A DNA stretch of 64,000 nucleotides from Rutidosis leptorrhynchoides (GCF_046630445.1 NC_092338.1:222343501-222407500), one strand, 5' to 3'; counted from the stretch's first letter, positions 22,429-33,930 are shown. Numbers and translations are program-made. Notes: generated by a model from the letters alone, not told the origin.

Positions 22429-23677
22429 TCACTGAATATCCTATTAGTTATAAAGATAAAAATTATATAAGCTATCAAATTAATAGACTTTTCTGATTTT
22501 GCCCACGTTTTGAATAGCCAATAGATGCAGCCGGTAGCCAGGACCCTTTAAATCGGAAGCCCACAACTCGCCACTAACAAATCCAACTATTACTACGAAC
22601 CAGAAAATTTTGGATGTCTATCAATTTAACCGCTTAAAATAATTTTTCTTCGAAATTTAAAGAAGATAAAATATATGTCCTAAAAACTAGAGCGTCGAAA
22701 TGAAAAAGAAAAGCGCGTCGAAAAATAAGAGGTCGAAAAATAAGCGTCAAAAAATAAAAGTCAAAAAATAATAATAATAAAATGCAGCGTCAAAACTTAA
22801 AAGCCTAAAAACTAAGAATTAAAACTTACGTCTAAAGGTATTAAAGCTTAAAGGAATTCTATATCCAAAACGCCAATAACTTAAAAGGCACTAAAATTTT
22901 AAAACTGTGTCGCAAAATTCTAAAGCACCTAAATCTTAGTCTATAGAAAAAGCACTTAAGGGATTTTACGGCAAAGCCTAAAAATCTAGAAATATAAAAT
23001 AACTACGGAAAAATACTAAGTTTAAACTAATTACGAACGATAAAAATACAAATTACAAATTAAACTAATAAAAAGATACAAAAGTTAAAAATAAAACTTA
23101 AAGTTATAAAAATACAATTTTTATAAAAATATTATTTTTATAATTTTTTATTTATTAAAAAGGTACTAATTTATAAAGTAATAAGCCTAATTAAAACTTA
23201 AATTACAAATTAATTAAAAACTAAACTAAATAATAAAATAATTAACCCTAATTAGGTTTACTAATAATAATAATTAATAATACTCCGTAATTAATGTTGT
23301 ACGATGATCAAGTATGGCGTGTCAGATCAAGCCATGCGGTCGCATGGGTTTATACCTTCACTCTCATGCGATCGCATAGAGTGCAGGTTCAGATCAGATG
23401 TAGGTCGAAAAATTACAGGTTCTGTTTTCTTTTTTTCTGATTTTTAAATTTATATATAAAAAAATATGTAATAAAAAAAACTTATATTTAAAAAAAATTA
23501 CTTCTTAGTTTTAATTTTTAACAAAAGAAAAAGAAAAATATAAACTTTTTAATTTAAAAAATTAAAAATGTAAAAATATATATATATTTTTTTATGTTTT
23601 TATATTTTAAAAACTTATATATTTTTACAAAAATAGATTAAAAACTTAATATATTTTTTTATAGCGTTTCGCTTTCG
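22429..23677 (-). other. Athila 5' leader with palindromes
   Basis: Between PBS and gag. It is very A-rich with loose repeats of GTCGAAAAATAAG/GTCAAAAAATAA-type units at 22690-22800. Two palindromes lie at 23332-23347 (CCATGCGGTCGCATGG, one mismatch) and 23365-23378 (core CATGCGATCGCAT), matching the pair in the LTR at 28815-28864. No ORF is supported. Confidence 0.65.
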
Positions 23678-23696
23678 GTTCCCCGGCAGCGGCGCT
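23678..23696 (-). other. primer binding site, tRNA-Asp type
   Basis: On the minus strand AGCGCCGCTGCCGGGGAACC, nine bases after the LTR end. It agrees with the Athila/Tat PBS TGGCGCCGTTGCCGGGGA at all but two positions, supporting the Athila assignment and fixing the LTR boundary. Confidence 0.85.
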
Positions 23697-23903
23697 AAAA
23701 ATACTTGATGTTATGCGAGGTGTATACGAAATAGTTATATTTTTATTGCGAAATACTATTAAATACGATACAATTTTACACAAGTTATTTATTTATTTAT
23801 AGAGTGGATATACCTAAACCTTGTTACAACACTATAGGCAGTGTACCTAATCGTAAAGTAGTGTAGTTTTTAGTAAGTCCGGTTCGTTCCGCAGGGAGCT
23901 AGC

Positions 23904-25220
23904 TCTAACGACCCGTCCTAATCCATCTGGATGAATTCTTCAATAATTGGTCCCATTGCGAGGTTCTGACCTCTATATGCCATGAACGACTCCATGTAAT
24001 ATGAGCAAATGCACAGCGGAAGATTTTTTTCATACCTGAGAATAAACATGCTTTAAAGTGTCAACCAAAAGGTTGGTGAGTTCATAAGTTTATCATAAAA
24101 TAAAAAATTCTGTAATTTTGATAGACCACAAGATTTAAATGTGCATGGTACAAATGGGCTCGAATCCTATACCCACCTGTAATGTACATGCGATATTTTT
24201 TAAATACAGTACACCTTTCTCGTGTACGAAACCATTTTCATAAATCTTAGTAACCGTGCACATATCTCATGCACAAAACCAATACACATAACCTGTGTAT
24301 AAAAATCATTCTCTCGATACATAACATTCACTTTGCTTTAATAGTTTAGCCTGGTAACCGACCTTAACATATAATGCGCATCAATAATATCCCCAAAATA
24401 GAACATCTCGTATGTATAATAATCATATAAACTTCGAAGTACTAAACACCACGCCCATAGCTCTTCCGTCTAGTGAACATTCTGGGTGGGGGTGTTAAAC
24501 CCGGTAGCTACCTTTAGGATTCGCGTGAATTAGGGGCATACCCGATTCTAATTCTTAGGTTGCCAAGCAATAATAATCAGGGGAAATATTCACAACAATT
24601 AGTGGCAATTATAACGTCCAACTAATTCAATAATAATCCACAGAACTTTTGTCTGCATAATAATTCATTCGAGGAATGTTTTGCTTGTGTCTATCTCGTC
24701 AAACATTTATAAAAGCATCTCATGTATTATTAGTTCAGAATATATATCAAAAGCATTTAATAAAGCAGTTGTAAAAACAGCGCATGTATTCTCAGTCCCA
24801 AAAATGTAAAGAGTAAAAGGGAATCAAATGAACTCACCATACGATATTTTGTAGTAAAAATATGCATACGACGGAATTGAACAATGCAGGGTTGGCCTTG
24901 GATTCACGAACCTATATTAATTGTATATATATTAACGCATATCCCATTTAATCAACTAAGTTTACTTATATTTCATAATTTATTAAAGTTAATATATATA
25001 TTTTTTTATATAATTATATTTATAATAAATATATAATATATAATTTAGTTAATAAATATATATTAGTATGTAATATTAGTTTGCTTGTAATATATTTTTT
25101 TATATGGATAACATTTGTAAAAAAATAATAATAATAATAATGACAATAATGACAATACTTTCAATAATTTTAATAATACTAATAATAATAATAATAAATA
25201 AAAAAATCATAATAATAATG

Positions 25221-25252
<32 letters not shown>

Positions 25253-27355
25253 AATAATCATAATAATCATAATAATCATAATAACAATGATAATAATAGT
25301 AGAGATTATACCATGTACATCATAACATCGATCTCGTTCATCATCGTCACTTAATTGATGTGTGTGTGTTTGGTGTTGTCGTCGAACAACAAAAAAAAAT
25401 ATAGACACCGATGAGTTTGCCATTCGTGGCCCAAGTCATCTTAAGAGCCCAATTAACAAATGTTCATCTAAATGAAAAGAGTCCAAATTGTCTTAAGAGT
25501 CTAAGTACCAAAATAGTCCATTTAAATGAAAAGAGCTCAAGTTGTGGAGGATTACTATCGACAGAAAAACTTAATGATAAACATAAACGAGTTGTTCGAT
25601 CTGTCCATCATCGTTCATCATTATTCATCATCTTCTCACAACGACCATAATAGTTGCAGGTTCGTGAATAGCAATACTGAGGGTTTATAGTTTATGGGTT
25701 TTGGGGGTTTTTCGAAACAGAAAATAGGAAGTAGGCTTAGGTGATCGAATGGTAGGTTGTTCATGGTAGTTTAATAGTTATCGTTCTTTTCGAGTAGCTA
25801 CTGAACGGGTGGTTTAATGAATCGGGCTTTAATCGAACACAACAGCAAATTATTATCACAACTCGTCATCATGTAATAATTTAAACTATCATCTAACACC
25901 ATTCATCATTATTCTTCATTATATTCAACAGAATTTGAAAACTCCAACGGCAGTAGCAGTATTAGTCGAATAAAAAAAAATTAGGTTATTTTGGTGCTCG
26001 AGCTGTTAAACATGAAAAAGAATACAGCATAGCTGCAGTAGCGAAAACTAAAGAAGAAAACAATAGCAGTGAATTAATTGAGTTTGTAGGAAGATTTCAC
26101 AAAAGAACAAGAGCAGAAAAACTTCAATTCTGCAGGCCATCAAACCGAAAACTTCCATCGATATTGCCATCTAATCGATTCTTAATCCTCGAACCATAAG
26201 AACTGTGATATATATAAATATATATATATTTTGATCCAAACATTTCAATTTTATTAAGAATTACACATAAACATAGGGGTTTTTGCAATATGAATATCAA
26301 TTATTGAAATTGAAATTCGATGTGTTTCAGGTTTTAATTCCTTCATGTAAACTTCATAAAATCAAATTTATAGTAATCAAAAGGCATTATTTCAACCTGA
26401 ATCAATAGTATACGTTCGAATTTGAGAATTTCAAATCCATTTCACTTTTTATTCTACAGCTTTGACTCAAAAATTCGATTTCAAATCATTGAATTAATAC
26501 CTGAAACTTTACGTGTAGATTCATGAAATAAATCTAATGGACTCTGTATTAATAATTATTGATGATCGATTCGAATCTTAACTCTTGACTAAACAGAATC
26601 GTAAACAGCAAAACTGCAGGTATATCTCTTTACTCCCGTTTATTCTTCAGATATCAACAGAGATTTATAAAGTGAAATTGGATTATCGATGTAACAAGCA
26701 GATTAGATTGAGAGTTATTTTGTAGTGAATCAATTGGGATCGACAAATAATCACGGGTAGAGGAAGAACGAATCAGGAGAGAGATAAAAATATAGATGAT
26801 GGTGATAGGGAGGAGATTTATTAGCGTAATTATACATCTTTATATTTATTTAATTTTAATAAATATGATATATTATTAATATTAATACTTTTAAAATAAT
26901 AATAATAATAATATTAATAATAAGGATAATGGTAATTATTAATAATAATGTTTATAATTATATTTATAATAATAATATTAATGATAATAATAAGTTGTAT
27001 TATATTAGTATTAACAAACAATTTTAATAATTTTAAATATTTTAGTAATAATAATATTACTACTAATATTAATAATAATATTTGTAATACTATTAATGTT
27101 AATAATAACTAATAATAATGATAATAATATTGATAGAATAAATTAGTATTTACACATAATTATTTACATGAAATAAAATATTATATTTTTTCTATATTCC
27201 TAAATTAATTGTGTTACAATATTTATATAAATAACTATGTATAGAATAATACATATTACATACCTCAATTTAGAATTGTTAATATCTATATATATATTCG
27301 TTATTAACATCGCCTAGAATAAAACTAGTATTTCTAAATAATGTATTCAAGTTAT

Positions 27356-27440
<85 letters not shown>

Positions 27441-27606
27441 CTATTTACAAATAGTTGTTCGTGAATCGTCGGAGATGGTCGAAGTCAAATGAATCCATGT
27501 AAACAGTTCAAAATTTTTGAGACTCAATCTAACATACTTTGCTTATCGTGTCAAAAATATTAAAAGATTAAGTTTAAATTTGGTCAGAAATTTCCGGGTC
27601 GTCACA
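23904..27606 (-). mobile_element. solo LTR (3703 bp) in the Athila LTR
   Basis: TCTAACGACCCG...GGGTCGTCACA on the plus strand with CTAGC duplicated at 23899-23903 and 27607-27611. The start TC instead of TG is best read as a mutated terminus. Minus orientation. Same family as 2452-6328 and 9353-13601, with the conserved block at 24035-24083. Contents: TAA/ATA repeats at 25120-25300 and 26880-27130 and (TA)n at 27359-27434. The tRNA-like module seen in the two other copies is absent. No gene. Confidence 0.88.
27359..27434. repeat. (TA)n microsatellite
   Basis: About 76 bp of alternating TA near the sense 5' end of the solo LTR, at the place corresponding to the (TA)n runs of its sister LTRs. 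Confidence 0.95.
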
Positions 27607-28785
27607 CTAGCTGAGTTTAACGCTATATTTATTTTAAACTATATTTGTATCAATATATATATATAAGTAATATTATTATTATTATTATAAAGGGGGGTTT
27701 TTACTTTTTAGTGACCGGTTTGTCGATTTTATGTCTTAAGTCACAATTAAAACCTAATGCAAAATATTAAATATAAATATAACTTAATTTAAAGCGTAAA
27801 GTAAATGACGATAAATAAAAGTGCGATAAATAAAAGTGCAATAATTTAAAGTGCAATAAATAAAATGATAGTAAACAAAAGTGCGATGAGATATAAAATA
27901 AAGGAATTATGCTTATTTAAACTTCCGTAATCATGATGTTTGACGTGTTGATTTTAATTTATTACCATGGGTTAATTGTTCTTTGTCCTGGATTATTCGA
28001 TATGTCCATCTGGTTTTTGTCCATAACAGTCCATCAGTCATAAATATAAAGTGCTAGTGTCCTCGTCAAATTATCCTTATACCCGAAGTCAAATATTCTA
28101 ACTAATTGGGGACTTAAACTGTAATAAGGTTTTAATACATTGTTAATGATTACACCAGGTTATCGACTATGTGCAATCCAAGGTTTTAATACTTTATTAA
28201 CAATTACACCAAGTGTCCTTGTATGTAATCCACCCCTGTTTTAATGAGTCCATTGACTATTAATCCATCCCCGTGTCCGGTTAAATGAACGATTATTAGT
28301 ATTTATAAATATCCCGCCCATCGTATCCGATCGAGTGTATGTAGTTATTTATAATTATCTCAAATTGTAAATCTCTATATTAAATTAATGAACTATCATT
28401 CAGTTAAACAAATATAAAGCCCATTAATAGCCTATAGTCCAATTTTTACAAGTGTCGGTCTTTTGTCCAAACCCCAATTATGGTACAAAGCCCAATAACC
28501 CCGTCTTTAATATTTAGTCCAACATCATGATTACTTTGACTTAAATAAGCATAATAATAACTTAGCTACGAGACATTAATTTAAAAAGGTTGAACATAAC
28601 TTACAATGAGTATTAATCGAGCAGTGTTACACGGACAGAATTTCTACTTACAAACTTAAAACATTCGCCACTATAACCTTATTATTATTAACTTAAAATT
28701 AAAATTAAAATTATAAATATAAATATATTGAGAGAGTGAGATTGAAGTATGATGAAGGTGTGTATAATTCGCTGAAAACTCGTCC

Positions 28786-28793
28786 AATTTATA
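28786..28793 (-). promoter_or_regulatory. Athila LTR TATA box
   Basis: TATAAATT on the minus strand (in CTATAAATTGG), about 550 bp into the LTR. The palindrome pair at 28815-28864 lies immediately upstream in the direction of transcription, 21 bp away. Confidence 0.5.
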
Positions 28794-28814
28794 GACCTGG
28801 CCAAACTGTTCTTC

Positions 28815-28864
28815 CCATGCGATCGCATGGAATTATAGCATCCAGGCCATGCGATCGCATGGCC
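28815..28864. repeat. two perfect palindromes, core CATGCGATCGCATG
   Basis: CCATGCGATCGCATGG (16 bp, 28815-28830) and GGCCATGCGATCGCATGGCC (20 bp, 28845-28864), starts 30 bp apart. They sit upstream of the LTR TATA box and recur in degenerate form in the leader at 23332-23378. A factor-binding site is the likely role by inference; they may also act as RNA or DNA hairpins. Confidence 0.85.
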
Positions 28865-29340
28865 AGCTGGATCAGACTACATTTGCTTCCAAAACGTGGG
28901 CGGCTTTTATTTATTTATTTAATATATAATATAATATATATATATAATTATATATATTATATATATATTATATTATATTCTTGTGCATCGTTGAATTGTA
29001 ATTTTAGGTCCGTTGCGTCGCGCGTTGATAGTTGGTTCATGTCTCGGTTTCGGATTTTCGAACGTCCTTTCGTACTATTTAATATATTGTACTTTGCGTT
29101 TTGCGGGTCGTACTCTTGTAACTTTTAGACGTTTCTCGGCAATAATTTGAACCACTTGGATTGTACTTTATACTTTTTAGCGTTTTGGTCATTTGCGTCT
29201 TCAAATCGTCGAATCTGTCTTTTGTCTTCACCTTTTATTATTTAAACGAATATCACTTTTAAATAGAACAATTGCAACTAAAAGCTTGTCTTTCTTGAAG
29301 GATAATGCTATGAAATATATGTTCGTTTTTAGCATTATCA

Positions 29341-29677
29341 TCACTCTAGCATTAAAGCTGCACCTTTTGAAGCTTTATATGGTCGGAAATGTAGATCTCC
29401 TTTGTGTTGGGACGAACTCGAGGACAGACATTTAACTGGTCCTGAAATTATTCATGAAACTACCAAAAAGATCGTCCAGCAAATGCACTTCATTGAAGAA
29501 CCTATAGAAATCATGGAAGGAGAGGTCAAACAAACGCGTAAAAGCAACATACCTATCATTAAAGTCAGTTGGAATTCGCGTAGAGGCCCCGAATATACCT
29601 GGGAACGCAAAGACCACATGATATGGAAATATCCCCATCTTTTCTCAACTGCTGATGCAAACGAGGAATCTACCTAA
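29341..29677 (+). pseudogene. pol: chromovirus pol 3' end: integrase fragment fused to chromodomain
   Basis: In frame from [19 protein letters not shown] through [13 protein letters not shown] and then directly to [16 protein letters not shown] and the chromodomain ([15 protein letters not shown]) before the stop at 29677. Against the intact copy at 55088-59668, roughly 110 residues between the integrase core and chromodomain are missing without frame loss. The 5' side is cut by the Athila LTR at 29340. The chromodomain in this lineage directs integration to heterochromatin. Confidence 0.88.
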
Positions 29678-29700
29678 AACTTCGGGATGAATTTTCTAAT

Positions 29701-29713
29701 AACGGGGAGGTAC
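29701..29713 (+). other. polypurine tract of chromovirus
   Basis: AACGGGGAGGTAC immediately before the LTR, equivalent to AACGGGTAGGTAC in the intact chromovirus (minus strand, 55053-55066). Confidence 0.75.
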
Positions 29714-32255
29714 TATAACGACCCTCATTTTTCCATTCTATATTTTTCCAATATTAAATGCCCAACAATATAATTAAACTTAATGATTTAACTTGAATCA
29801 ATTAATTGTTAAGCGTTAAGAATTAAAATATATAATAATTAACTTTGTGTAATAAACGACAAGTTAATAAAAGATAAAATAATGAGCTAATAAACTTTTG
29901 TGAACAAAATAAATAACCTTAAACCTTGTACACTTAAATTATTAAACTTGGATAGTTAAGGAACCATTTAAGCTAATTTAAAGTACAGGGACTAAAGTGA
30001 AAAATCCCAAACTCCTCCCTTAAAAAGCCCTAGCCGAAATTTAAAAAAAATAGTGAAATGCCCATTATACCCCTCCCAATTTTTGGCCAAGGCAACTCCC
30101 CATCACCTCCTCATTAATCTTGACTTGTTCCCTAAGTAAAACTTAACCTAAACCTAATTCTAGAATTCTCTAACCACTCCTATAAATAGAGACCTAGGCT
30201 AAACCATTTTCTTGTACCAAATCAAAATCACAAATCTCTCTCAAGTCTCTCTCCCTCTCTCTTATTTTTGGCCAAAAACTGAAAATCACCACCACCACCA
30301 TCGAAAATCATCATCATCTTCAAGGGTTTTCAAGTGATCTTCAAGCTCGTTCTTCGTGTTCTTCAAAGATCTTCAAGGTGTTCTTAGTATTTGGAGTGCT
30401 TTGATCTTCATCTTCAAGTGTTTCTTCTTCTCTTTTGTTAATCATCTTCAAATCTTCAAGGTATAACATAAACCCTAAACTTATTTACATAACCTTTGAT
30501 CTTTGTTCATATTCATGTTACAATCTTGTTAATTCATATACATATACATTAAATACGTGTACACACATAGATATATATATACATGAAAGAAAAAAAATTT
30601 AAATATATATGTATATGTAGTCGACCGGAAAAAAAAAGATAAGGGTGTTTGATCTTTAAAACCTAGAGATTTGCTAAAAGATTTTTTAGTGTTTAAATAA
30701 GGAAACAAAGTATATACATATATACATATACATATTCGATATATATATATACATGTAAAAAAAATATTTATATATATATATATATATAAACATTAAATAA
30801 ATATTAAAACCCTAATTAATTAAACCTAAACCTTAAAACATTAATTAAACTCTAGTCATTTATTACTAAACCCTAATCATTAAATACTAACTAATTAATA
30901 AAACCATAATACTACCTATACTACTATTTAACACTTATACACTTATACTATTACTAACACTTATAATATACTACTTATATTATAATACTTATGTTACAAT
31001 AGTCATTCACGATAGCGTGAAGTTACTTGAACATCGACGTTGCTTAAGGCCTAGGGTGATCCTTGGTACCACTATGGGACGCTTGTGGATTACGAATGCC
31101 AAACTTAGATTTTGGTCAAAAAATCCTGGGCCAACCGGTAACAATTGATCATTCTAGTGACTCGGCGGTGACATAGATGTTTGGGTATAATCCACAATAT
31201 CAACCCGACTATGGTTATCATACACTTAGTTACTTTCACACTTAATAGGTGGTAGACTTATTAAAGACAACTCACTAGTGTTCAACACTAACTTACTAAA
31301 AATAGAAACTTACTAAAAATAGAAATTTACTAAAAATGGAAACTTACTAAAAGTGGAAACTTACTAGGAATGGGAACTTAGTAAAACAAACTATACTTAA
31401 AACACTTGCATACTTAAACTTAAATTGGGCAAAACACTTAACTACTCTTAAATGTAAATAGGTTGACTTTGTGCTCATTCATCTAAACTTTCTATTCTGA
31501 GGAATAACCATCTCTCTCTACTTATAAGGTGAATTCATAGCCCCACTCTTTATTGCATGCAACTTATTTAACTTTTTTGGGGTGAGACACATGCTACTTT
31601 TACTATTTACAATTTAGACACAAGTACCAACTGTTTAACTATGCTCTACCCGGCTATGTCCGACTAAGTCCCTACAGTGATATTTTTAATTGCTCGTTAA
31701 ATGCATTCTTAATTATTGGGGGTAGGCCTATCGGGAGTAACATCCCCGATACATTTGACTAAGTCTTTGTATTACTTAATAATGAAATTAAACTGACAAG
31801 TATAGACACAACTTGTCATTGGGGCAAACTTTGAACGTTTAGCCTAAATATCACGAATTGGCATAACGTTTTGATCCCTGCAAGATCAACTTTATAAACT
31901 AAATCTTGTGGTCTAAAACAAAGGTCAAACATATTTGTTAAACCTATGAACTTCACTCAACCTTTTTGGTTGACACTTTAGCATGTTTGTCTCAGGTGCC
32001 GATTGATCAAGCTTATTTACTTACTGCTTATGTGATGCTACTTGGACTTAAGATCAAGAGATATCGCATTTATTATTCTTGTATTTGAAACAATTACTTT
32101 ATTGTACTTTCCATTATTGTAACGACATTTCATTTTCTGATGCGTACTCAATAAAGTTTGTTTCTATCATTTAGTATTGTTCTCGTATATTATAATATAT
32201 TGGTTTATTTGATATTAATGTCACATTCACCCAGGCCCTATTTGGGGGTGTGATA
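29714..32255 (+). mobile_element. 3' LTR of plus-strand chromovirus
   Basis: About 2.54 kb from TATAACGACCC to about ...GGGTGTGATA. The start follows the PPT. The right end is judged from the change in character to coding-like sequence. The ends appear to be TA...TA instead of TG...CA. It contains TATAAATAG at 30181, a leader rich in ATCTTCAAG repeats (30310-30460), AAT/ATA-rich sequence near 30540-30990, repeated ACTTACTAAAAAT-type units at 31290-31380, the conserved block at 31951-31996 and AATAAA near 32149. Confidence 0.75.
30181..30189 (+). promoter_or_regulatory. LTR TATA box
   Basis: TATAAATAG, an exact match to the plant TATA consensus, about 470 bp into the LTR. It is followed 40-60 bp later by CAAATCACAAATCTCTCTC and a CT-rich leader, as expected for a Pol II start. 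Confidence 0.65.
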
Positions 32256-32698
32256 CCTTCCTTTTTATTAACAACGAAGTAATTCCAGATTCTATTGCAA
32301 ACACTCGTTTTTGGCGCCTCAACAACATGCCTCATACAATCATTCACAAAAGATTATCCGATAACGAACGAAAACTTTTTAACACAATTAAGGCGGATCA
32401 AATTTCCGATCAACGTTATTATGAGCACTTTCTGTCTCTTACTTCATTGAGTGTTGATTGCGATAATGAATGTGGTCTTCCTATAATTCTTCTGAATAAT
32501 AAAGGTATAATATTTTCCTTATATTTTATGCTTTTTTGCATTATATGAATACTGATGTTCTGTGTTTTTAATGGAAATTACTCATATTGCCGCTATGCGT
32601 TATGAAGATTATAACTCTCTGCGGTTTGTGGCGAAACCTATTACTGGAGAGGGAGAGCATAACGACGCATCTTCTCCTCGAGTTACTCTATCTAGTAC
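32256..32698 (+). pseudogene. unidentified gene-like fragment
   Basis: A well-composed reading frame runs from about 32260 (FLFINNEVIPDSIANTRFWR) through NNMPHTIIHKRLSDNERKLF and SLTSLSVDCDNECGLPIIL, then reaches AAAG followed by GTATAAT, which could be a splice donor. A second short coding-like piece starts at 32572 (MEITHIAAMRYEDYNSLRFV). I do not recognise the family. It is wedged between an LTR end and an LTR start, so it may be host exon material, a fragment carried by another element, or a relic of a DNA transposon. Confidence 0.4.
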
Positions 32699-32888
32699 TG
32701 TAATGACCTGGAAAATTTCAACTTATTTTTAACTTAAATCTATAAATGATTTCATAATTCAGACGATAAGCAAAGTCTGTTATCCCGAATCTCAAAAATT
32801 TTTGAACTACTTATATGGATTCAATTATTCTTCGACTGTTTCCAACGATTCACGAACAACTGGTTATAAAAAGATATGTAAATATAAA

Positions 32889-32961
<73 letters not shown>

Positions 32962-33930
32962 TTTACAATCATTATTATTATCAATATTATTATTATTATT
33001 AATTATTATTATCATTAATATTAATATTAACATTAATATTATTAGTATTATCACTTTTACTAAAAGTGATAAGATTATTATAAATATCATTATGATTAAT
33101 ACAACTTATTATTAATAATATTATTATTAATAGTATTATTAACACTTTATAATGATTATTATCATTATTATTAATTATAGTTATAATTATCATTTTTATT
33201 ATTAATATTGTCATATTAATATTATTATTATTATTATTTATTATCATTATTATAATTATTATTAATAATATTATTATTTTTTATTATTAATATAAGTACT
33301 ATTATTATTAGGATTATTATTAATATAATTTTTAATCAGTAATATTAAATAAAAAAATGAAACACATTTAAATAATATTATTATTAGGATTATTATTATT
33401 GATTATTTTTTAATTGCTACTGGTTGTGAATTTGTTTGGATGTCAACTTTAATTATGATACAAAAACTAATTTTTGTTAGTTGATCACACATTCTACTAC
33501 AATTAGTGAAAAGAAAACAGAAATTTTAAAAAAAAAACTCGACGTGCCCTGTTCTTGACTTTTTTTTACCAAAACCTCGAATCCAATCAATTTTAAAAAT
33601 CTATAAAAGCAGTCTTGTTAGGAATCATTCACTCAAACTATTCGCAAAATATCATCTCTCAATTCTCAAAAATGAATTCGAATTTTTGAGTCAAAGTTTC
33701 GAATTGAAAAAGTCAACAATTGTTCTTCAATCGAATTTGAGATTTCTGTTATGATTCAAGTTAAATTGATGATTCCTAAAGTTTCTATGAGCGATTTTCA
33801 AACTAATATATGAAGAAATCGTGATCTAAAAACATCTAGAAATCAAAAATCAAATATGGAGTTGATATTTTTTTTACGAGCAGTAGGTTTTTTTATTTTT
33901 TGTTTTTTTATTTTTATTTTTATTTTTTTC
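32699..33930 (+). mobile_element. 5' part of another chromovirus-type LTR
   Basis: Starts TGTAATGACCTGG and continues with AGACGATAAGCAAAGTCTGT and GATTCACGAACAACT, the same opening as the LTR at 9353. It is cut by the Sirevirus at 33931. The remainder, which would lie beyond the Sirevirus, is not in the window. Most of it is simple sequence (see 32902-33420); the last part is AT-rich with T runs. Confidence 0.8.
32902..33420. repeat. (TA)n followed by long TTA/TAA-type simple sequence
   Basis: A GT run (GTGTGTGTGTGT) leads into (TA)n at 32902-32959, then TTA/ATT/AAT triplets to about 33420, with a perfect hairpin TTATCACTTTTA-C-TAAAAGTGATAA at 33048-33072. Protein-like ORFs here (YIYIYI, IIIII) are translations of simple repeats. 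Confidence 0.93.

Larger units (their letters stand above)
2312..29340 (-). mobile_element. Athila-lineage Ty3/gypsy element, heavily nested host element
   Basis: Minus-strand element whose pieces join across four insertions: 5' LTR 23706-29340 (split), PBS 23678-23696, leader, gag 20657-22428, protease-RT 6329-8214 and RT/RNase H start 2312-2451. Removing the copia element (8215-20651 plus one AGGAA copy) restores a continuous reading frame across the gag/pro boundary, and removing the solo LTR at 2452-6328 restores the RT sequence after FLRHAG. Lineage assignment rests on the FMDDFS catalytic motif, a CEQCGGPH-type gag knuckle and a tRNA-Asp-like PBS. Its 3' LTR and RNase H/integrase are not in the window because a plus-strand Athila occupies the junction at about 2311. 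Confidence 0.85.
23706..29340 (-). mobile_element. 5' LTR of Athila element, split by a solo LTR
   Basis: Minus-strand LTR beginning TGATAATGCT at 29340 and ending CATAACATCA at 23706. Without the 3703-bp insertion and its 5-bp duplication the LTR is about 1.93 kb, close to the related LTR at 481-2311. It carries a TATA box at 28786-28793 and palindromes at 28815-28864. The first bases after its start (29341-29345, TCACT) are the likely target-site copy in the interrupted chromovirus integrase. Confidence 0.85.

Noticed and set aside
481..29340. Treating the LTRs at 481-2311 and 23706-29340 as the two ends of one element
   Set aside because: They are in opposite orientation, and the segment left of 481 is a plus-strand 3' end with its own PPT.
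32802..33247. ORFs encoding YIYIYI or poly-Ile/Asn strings (also at 25100-25423 and 19959-20297)
   Set aside because: They are translations of TA, TTA and TAA simple repeats inside LTRs; no domain and open on both strands.
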